The notes under the pieces are model-generated. The model was given only the letters and a program-made list of their open reading frames with translations. It was not told the origin of the DNA and ran no database searches. A program made the position numbers and the translations under genes. From an uncultured bacterium (GTDB lineage Bacteria > Actinomycetota > Coriobacteriia > Coriobacteriales > Eggerthellaceae), in NCBI GenBank assembly GCA_947649215.1, contig CANSQW010000042.1:1-8234 (forward strand): DNA of 8,234 nucleotides. The letters run 5' to 3'. Of this stretch, positions 5,358 through 8,234 are shown piece by piece (within the stretch, counting starts at the first letter, position 1; every line of letters starts with the position of its first letter).

Positions 5358-7826
5358 ATGGGCGAGGGGCTGGCGGCGCTGGCGGCGTTGGGGCGGCTGG
5401 GGGCCGCGTGCGGAATGGATGCGAGCGGGCTGATCGTCCCGCTTGATGCGGATGCGGGCGGGCCGGCTGGGGCTGGCGGCTCGGGCAGCGCGCCTTCCGC
5501 GGACGCGGGCTCTTCTTCGCCTTCCGGTTCCTCCGTCTCCGCTGACCCAGGGGCGCCCCTGCGCGAGACGCGCCATGCGTGGTGCCAGATGTGCGGGCCG
5601 TCCAAGGTGTGCTGCTCGACGCTCTGCACGCTGGAGAACGGGCGCTGGACGCACGTCGAGGGCAACCCGAACGCGCTCAACAACGGACGGCACGGCGAGC
5701 GCTCGCTCTGCGCCAAGGGCAATGCGGCGCCGCAGATCCTCTACGACCCGCACCGCATCCTCTACCCGATGCGCCGCGTGGGCGCGAAGGGGGAGGGGCG
5801 GTTCGTGCGCTGCACTTGGGACGAGGCGCTCGACGCCATCGCCGCGCAGCTGGCGGCCCTGCGCGACGCGCATGGCCCGGCGTGCTATGGCGTGCTCTCG
5901 CCCCAGGCCTACCCGGTGCTGCGCACCGTCGGGCGGCGCTTCCTCAACGTGTTCGGCAGTCCCAACTACCTGCACAGCGGCATCTGCGCGCTTCAGCGGC
6001 GTGCCAGCAAGACGGTGACCATCGGCGCTGCCGTGTGCCCGCCGACGCAGCTGGACAAGACGCGGCTTCTGGTGGTGTGGGGCGCCAACCCGGAGAACTC
6101 GGCGGTCAACCAGGGGGCCGTGCGCGGCCGGCTTGACGCGCTGGCGGCGGGTGCCACGGTGGTGGACATCCGCCCGCTCATGGACCCGCTCGCGTCTAAG
6201 GCCGACGTGTGGCTGCCTGTGCGTCCTGGCTCCGACGGCGCCTTGGCTCTGGCGTTTCTGCACGTCATCATCGGCGAGGAGCTCTATGACCGCGCCTTCG
6301 TGGATGAGTGGTGCCACGGCTTCGATCAGCTGGCTGAGCACGTGCGCGCCTTCCCGCCCGAGTGGGCCGCGCCGCTCACGGGCATTGCGGCCGACGACAT
6401 CCGCCGCGTGGCGCGGATGATGGGCACGATGCGCCCGATGGGCATCCTCTATGGCAACGGCATCGGCGATCAGCAGGTTGACGGCCACTGGACGTGCGCG
6501 AGTATCTGCCTTATCGAGGCCATCACCGGCAACCTCGACGTTCCCGGCGGGGGCGGCGCGCCGGTGCCGCCGGGCAAGCCGCTCGTGAAGGTGGCGCCTA
6601 TCGACGTGCTCACCGAGCGGCTTCCGTTCTCGGATGAGGATCGCGCCAACGGCTGGTGCGCCGGCGCCTCCAAGCTGGTGGCGCCCGAGACGCCGCGGTG
6701 GTACCAGTCGCCTGCCACCTGGGAGTCCGGCCCCAACTCCGCGTACTTCCGCGCGCTCATGGGCGTGGCGAACGACGAGCCGGGGCACGTGCGGGCGGTG
6801 CTCGGCCAGGCGTCCAACCCCTTCGGCGCCACGCGTCAGCCGGCGCGCGTCGCCGAGGCGCTGCGCAAGCTCGACCTGTACGTGGTGCACGACACGCGCT
6901 GGCATCCTGCCTGCGACTTCGCCGACTTCGTGCTGCCGGCATGCACCCACTACGAGTGCTCGCAGCAGATCGGCGTGAAGAACGGGTGCGAGGGTACCTT
7001 CGTCGCCATGACCCAGCCCCTCGCGCGCCCGATGGGGGAGTCGCGATCGGACTGGGACCTGTACCTGGGGCTGGCCGGCGCGCTGGGCCTGGGCGCCGAC
7101 TTCTGGGACGGCGACATGGACGCGTGTCTGCGCGAGCAGCTGGCGGGGTCGGGGCTCATGCTGGAGGAGCTGCGCGCCGCGCCCGCCGGCGTGTTCGTGG
7201 AGCGCCCGGCCGACGCCGTGCCGCCCGAGCCGCCGCGCCGCGACTACCGGCGCCTATTCGCCCAGCTCCCCCACGGCAAGGTGCAGTGCGCCAACGACTG
7301 GCTGGGCGGCCGCCCCGACAACCGCGACGAGGGGACGCTCGGGTGGCTGCCGGAGTTCACCGGTCCGCCGGAGGGCCCGGCCGAGACGCCCGAGCTGGCG
7401 TGCGAGTACCCGCTCGTGCTCTCCGACGTGCACGCCTACCGCCTGTGCGTCCACAGCTACTACACCGATACGCCCTGGCTCCACGCGCTGCAGTCGGCGC
7501 CGTGGGTGAAGATCAACCCGGCCACGGCGGCGCGCTACGGCATCGCCGACGGGTCGTGGGTGCGCATCGAGTCGCCCCATGGGCGGGTGCGCCTGGTGGC
7601 GGAGTACTTCGAGGGCATCGCCCCGGGCGTGCTCATGACGCGCCGCGGCTGGTGGCGCGCCACCACGCCCGACGACCCCGTCGAGCGCGCCCGCTTCGCC
7701 TGGCAGAGCGACTCGTCGGTGCTCTACGACACCGACGAGCGCCGCTTCGATCCTTTCCACTCCGCCATGGCCAAGCAGACCCTCGTGCGCATAGCCCCGT
7801 GGGAGGAGGGGATGGAAGATGAGTAG
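5358..7826 (+). CDS. Molybdopterin-dependent oxidoreductase, catalytic subunit (DMSO reductase superfamily)
   Basis: The 822-residue protein should bind Mo- or W-bis(pyranopterin guanine dinucleotide) and one 4Fe-4S cluster. After a low-complexity Gly/Ala/Ser stretch (about 31-66) comes the cluster domain with C76, C79, C86 and C118 (spacing x2, x6, x31) plus extra C85 and C90. The core follows: ILYPMRRVG (134-142), the TWDEALDAIAAQL segment (153-165), GSPNYLHSGIC (200-210), WGANPENSAVNQ (241-252), DIRPLMDPLASKADVWLPVR (270-289), SNPFG (486-490) and the ADFVLPACTHYEC segment (522-534). The C-terminal molybdopterin-dinucleotide-binding barrel starts near YPLVLSDVHAYR (684-695). C210 is at the position expected for a protein Cys ligand to the metal. 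The overall pattern recalls the acetylene hydratase / pyrogallol hydroxytransferase / catechol dehydroxylase branch, but the substrate is not readable. ATG 5358 is chosen because AGGGAGG ends six bases upstream; the open frame back to 5256 overlaps the ATPase gene. No twin-arginine signal is seen, so a cytoplasmic enzyme is inferred. Confidence 0.9.
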   Translation: MGEGLAALAALGRLGAACGMDASGLIVPLDADAGGPAGAGGSGSAPSADAGSSSPSGSSVSADPGAPLRETRHAWCQMCGPSKVCCSTLCTLENGRWTHVEGNPNALNNGRHGERSLCAKGNAAPQILYDPHRILYPMRRVGAKGEGRFVRCTWDEALDAIAAQLAALRDAHGPACYGVLSPQAYPVLRTVGRRFLNVFGSPNYLHSGICALQRRASKTVTIGAAVCPPTQLDKTRLLVVWGANPENSAVNQGAVRGRLDALAAGATVVDIRPLMDPLASKADVWLPVRPGSDGALALAFLHVIIGEELYDRAFVDEWCHGFDQLAEHVRAFPPEWAAPLTGIAADDIRRVARMMGTMRPMGILYGNGIGDQQVDGHWTCASICLIEAITGNLDVPGGGGAPVPPGKPLVKVAPIDVLTERLPFSDEDRANGWCAGASKLVAPETPRWYQSPATWESGPNSAYFRALMGVANDEPGHVRAVLGQASNPFGATRQPARVAEALRKLDLYVVHDTRWHPACDFADFVLPACTHYECSQQIGVKNGCEGTFVAMTQPLARPMGESRSDWDLYLGLAGALGLGADFWDGDMDACLREQLAGSGLMLEELRAAPAGVFVERPADAVPPEPPRRDYRRLFAQLPHGKVQCANDWLGGRPDNRDEGTLGWLPEFTGPPEGPAETPELACEYPLVLSDVHAYRLCVHSYYTDTPWLHALQSAPWVKINPATAARYGIADGSWVRIESPHGRVRLVAEYFEGIAPGVLMTRRGWWRATTPDDPVERARFAWQSDSSVLYDTDERRFDPFHSAMAKQTLVRIAPWEEGMEDE

Positions 7827-8234
7827 GGAAGCGAAGGGAGGCGCGGAGAACGTGGCGGGCGTGACGGATGCGGTGGCCGCGCGGGATGCGGGAGCCGCGG
7901 GCGCGCAGGGCGCTGGCGCGCGGGACGCGGCGGATGCGGGAGCCGTGGGCGCGGGGCGGTTCGCGATCGCGTTTGACGGCACGCGGTGCGTGAAGTGCTG
8001 GGCGTGCGAGGTGTCGTGCCGGCAGTGGAGCGGCCTTACGGCTGCGGCGCCGGCGCGGCGCTGGGTGCGCGAGGAGGTGCGCGGTGCGTTCCCGCAGGTG
8101 GAGCGCGCATTCGTGTCGGAGGGCTGCCGGCATTGCACGGACGCGCCCTGCGTGGCGGCCTGCGCGTTCGGCGCTCTGGGGCAGCGGGCTGACGGCCGCG
8201 TGACGGTGGACGCGGCGCGCTGCGCGGGCTGCCG
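7819..8234 (+). CDS. 4Fe-4S ferredoxin-type electron-transfer subunit, 5' part (partial, runs off the window)
   Basis: The 138 visible residues are the start of the iron-sulfur subunit that usually partners a DMSO-reductase-family catalytic chain (DmsB / NrfC / PsrB type). It begins with an Ala/Gly-rich, low-complexity segment (1-46), then FAIAFDGTRCVKCWACEVSCRQW with C57, C60, C63 and C67. The second motif is C103, C106, C111 and C115 (CRHCTDAPCVAACAFGAL), and the first two cysteines of a third motif are C135 and C138 at the window edge. The ATG at 7819 lies inside the end of the catalytic gene (eight-base overlap, ATGAGTAG) and has AGGAGG at 7804-7809 nine bases upstream, so translation is coupled. 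Family members usually start directly before the first cluster motif, so the 46-residue leader is unusual; a later start cannot be excluded. It probably passes electrons between the molybdoenzyme and a membrane anchor or soluble carrier beyond the window. Confidence 0.92.
   Translation, partial: MSREAKGGAENVAGVTDAVAARDAGAAGAQGAGARDAADAGAVGAGRFAIAFDGTRCVKCWACEVSCRQWSGLTAAAPARRWVREEVRGAFPQVERAFVSEGCRHCTDAPCVAACAFGALGQRADGRVTVDAARCAGC
7884..7953 (+). repeat. In-frame direct repeat in the ferredoxin N-terminal leader
   Basis: A 22-base unit at 7884-7905 recurs at 7932-7953 with a single mismatch. The offset is 48 bases, exactly 16 codons, so the repeat is kept in frame and encodes the Asp-Ala-Gly-Ala-rich leader twice. 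This is consistent with tandem duplication by slippage in GC-rich DNA. Confidence 0.8.

Noticed and set aside
5358..5420. Twin-arginine signal peptide on the molybdoenzyme
   Set aside because: No RR motif is present and the LAALAALGRLGAACG stretch is only weakly hydrophobic. A secretion signal is not supported.
5178..6950. A 590-codon open frame on the minus strand opposite the molybdoenzyme
   Set aside because: It has the same Arg/His/Ala-rich composition, crosses the end of the ATPase gene and the promoter region, and shows no domain. The plus strand carries an unmistakable conserved protein.
1..8234. tRNA, rRNA, CRISPR arrays or riboswitches
   Set aside because: I found no cloverleaf-like, rRNA-like or regularly spaced repeat sequence in the non-coding stretches, and no recognisable riboswitch core.

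Overview
The window is GC-rich DNA with C/G-biased third codon positions and strong Shine-Dalgarno sequences. It looks like an actinobacterium of the class Coriobacteriia (the Collinsella / Olsenella / Eggerthella group). The reasons are the RpoC without the large enterobacterial trigger-loop insertion but with a long C-terminal extension, the GC level, and an anaerobic-type molybdopterin oxidoreductase with a ferredoxin partner. I cannot fix the family or genus from sequence alone.

Layout, all genes on the + strand. (1) 1-1802 is the 3' part of rpoC, ending at a strong C(UUCG)G hairpin terminator. (2) 1803-2071 is a non-coding spacer bounded by two 35-base arms in inverted orientation; each arm itself contains a TGCAAA-N10-TTTGCA dyad. 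(3) 2072-3917 is a tight two-gene unit, hisE (phosphoribosyl-ATP pyrophosphatase) and glmM (phosphoglucosamine mutase), one base apart and closed by a terminator. (4) 3964-5274 is an AT-rich promoter region with three AACTTTTAA boxes followed by a lone AAA-type ATPase with a DUF4143-like C-terminus, the most accessory-looking part of the window. (5) 5275-8234 is a new transcription unit with its own -10 element. It encodes a Mo/W-bisPGD oxidoreductase of the DMSO reductase superfamily and, overlapping it by 8 bases, the start of a multi-cluster 4Fe-4S ferredoxin subunit that runs off the window. These two probably form one redox enzyme. The substrate cannot be read from the sequence.

The most interesting observation is in rpoC. 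Beyond the normal end of beta-prime there are about 230 extra residues, and residues 460-507 of the visible part align without gaps to the DNA-binding C-terminal domain of the RNA polymerase alpha subunit. The alignment keeps the equivalents of E. coli alpha R265, N268, G296, K298 and E302. This suggests a beta-prime subunit carrying its own UP-element-reading or activator-contacting module. The other leads are the paired dyads upstream of hisE, the operator-like boxes at the ATPase promoter, and the low-complexity N-termini on both redox subunits, neither of which has a visible export signal.
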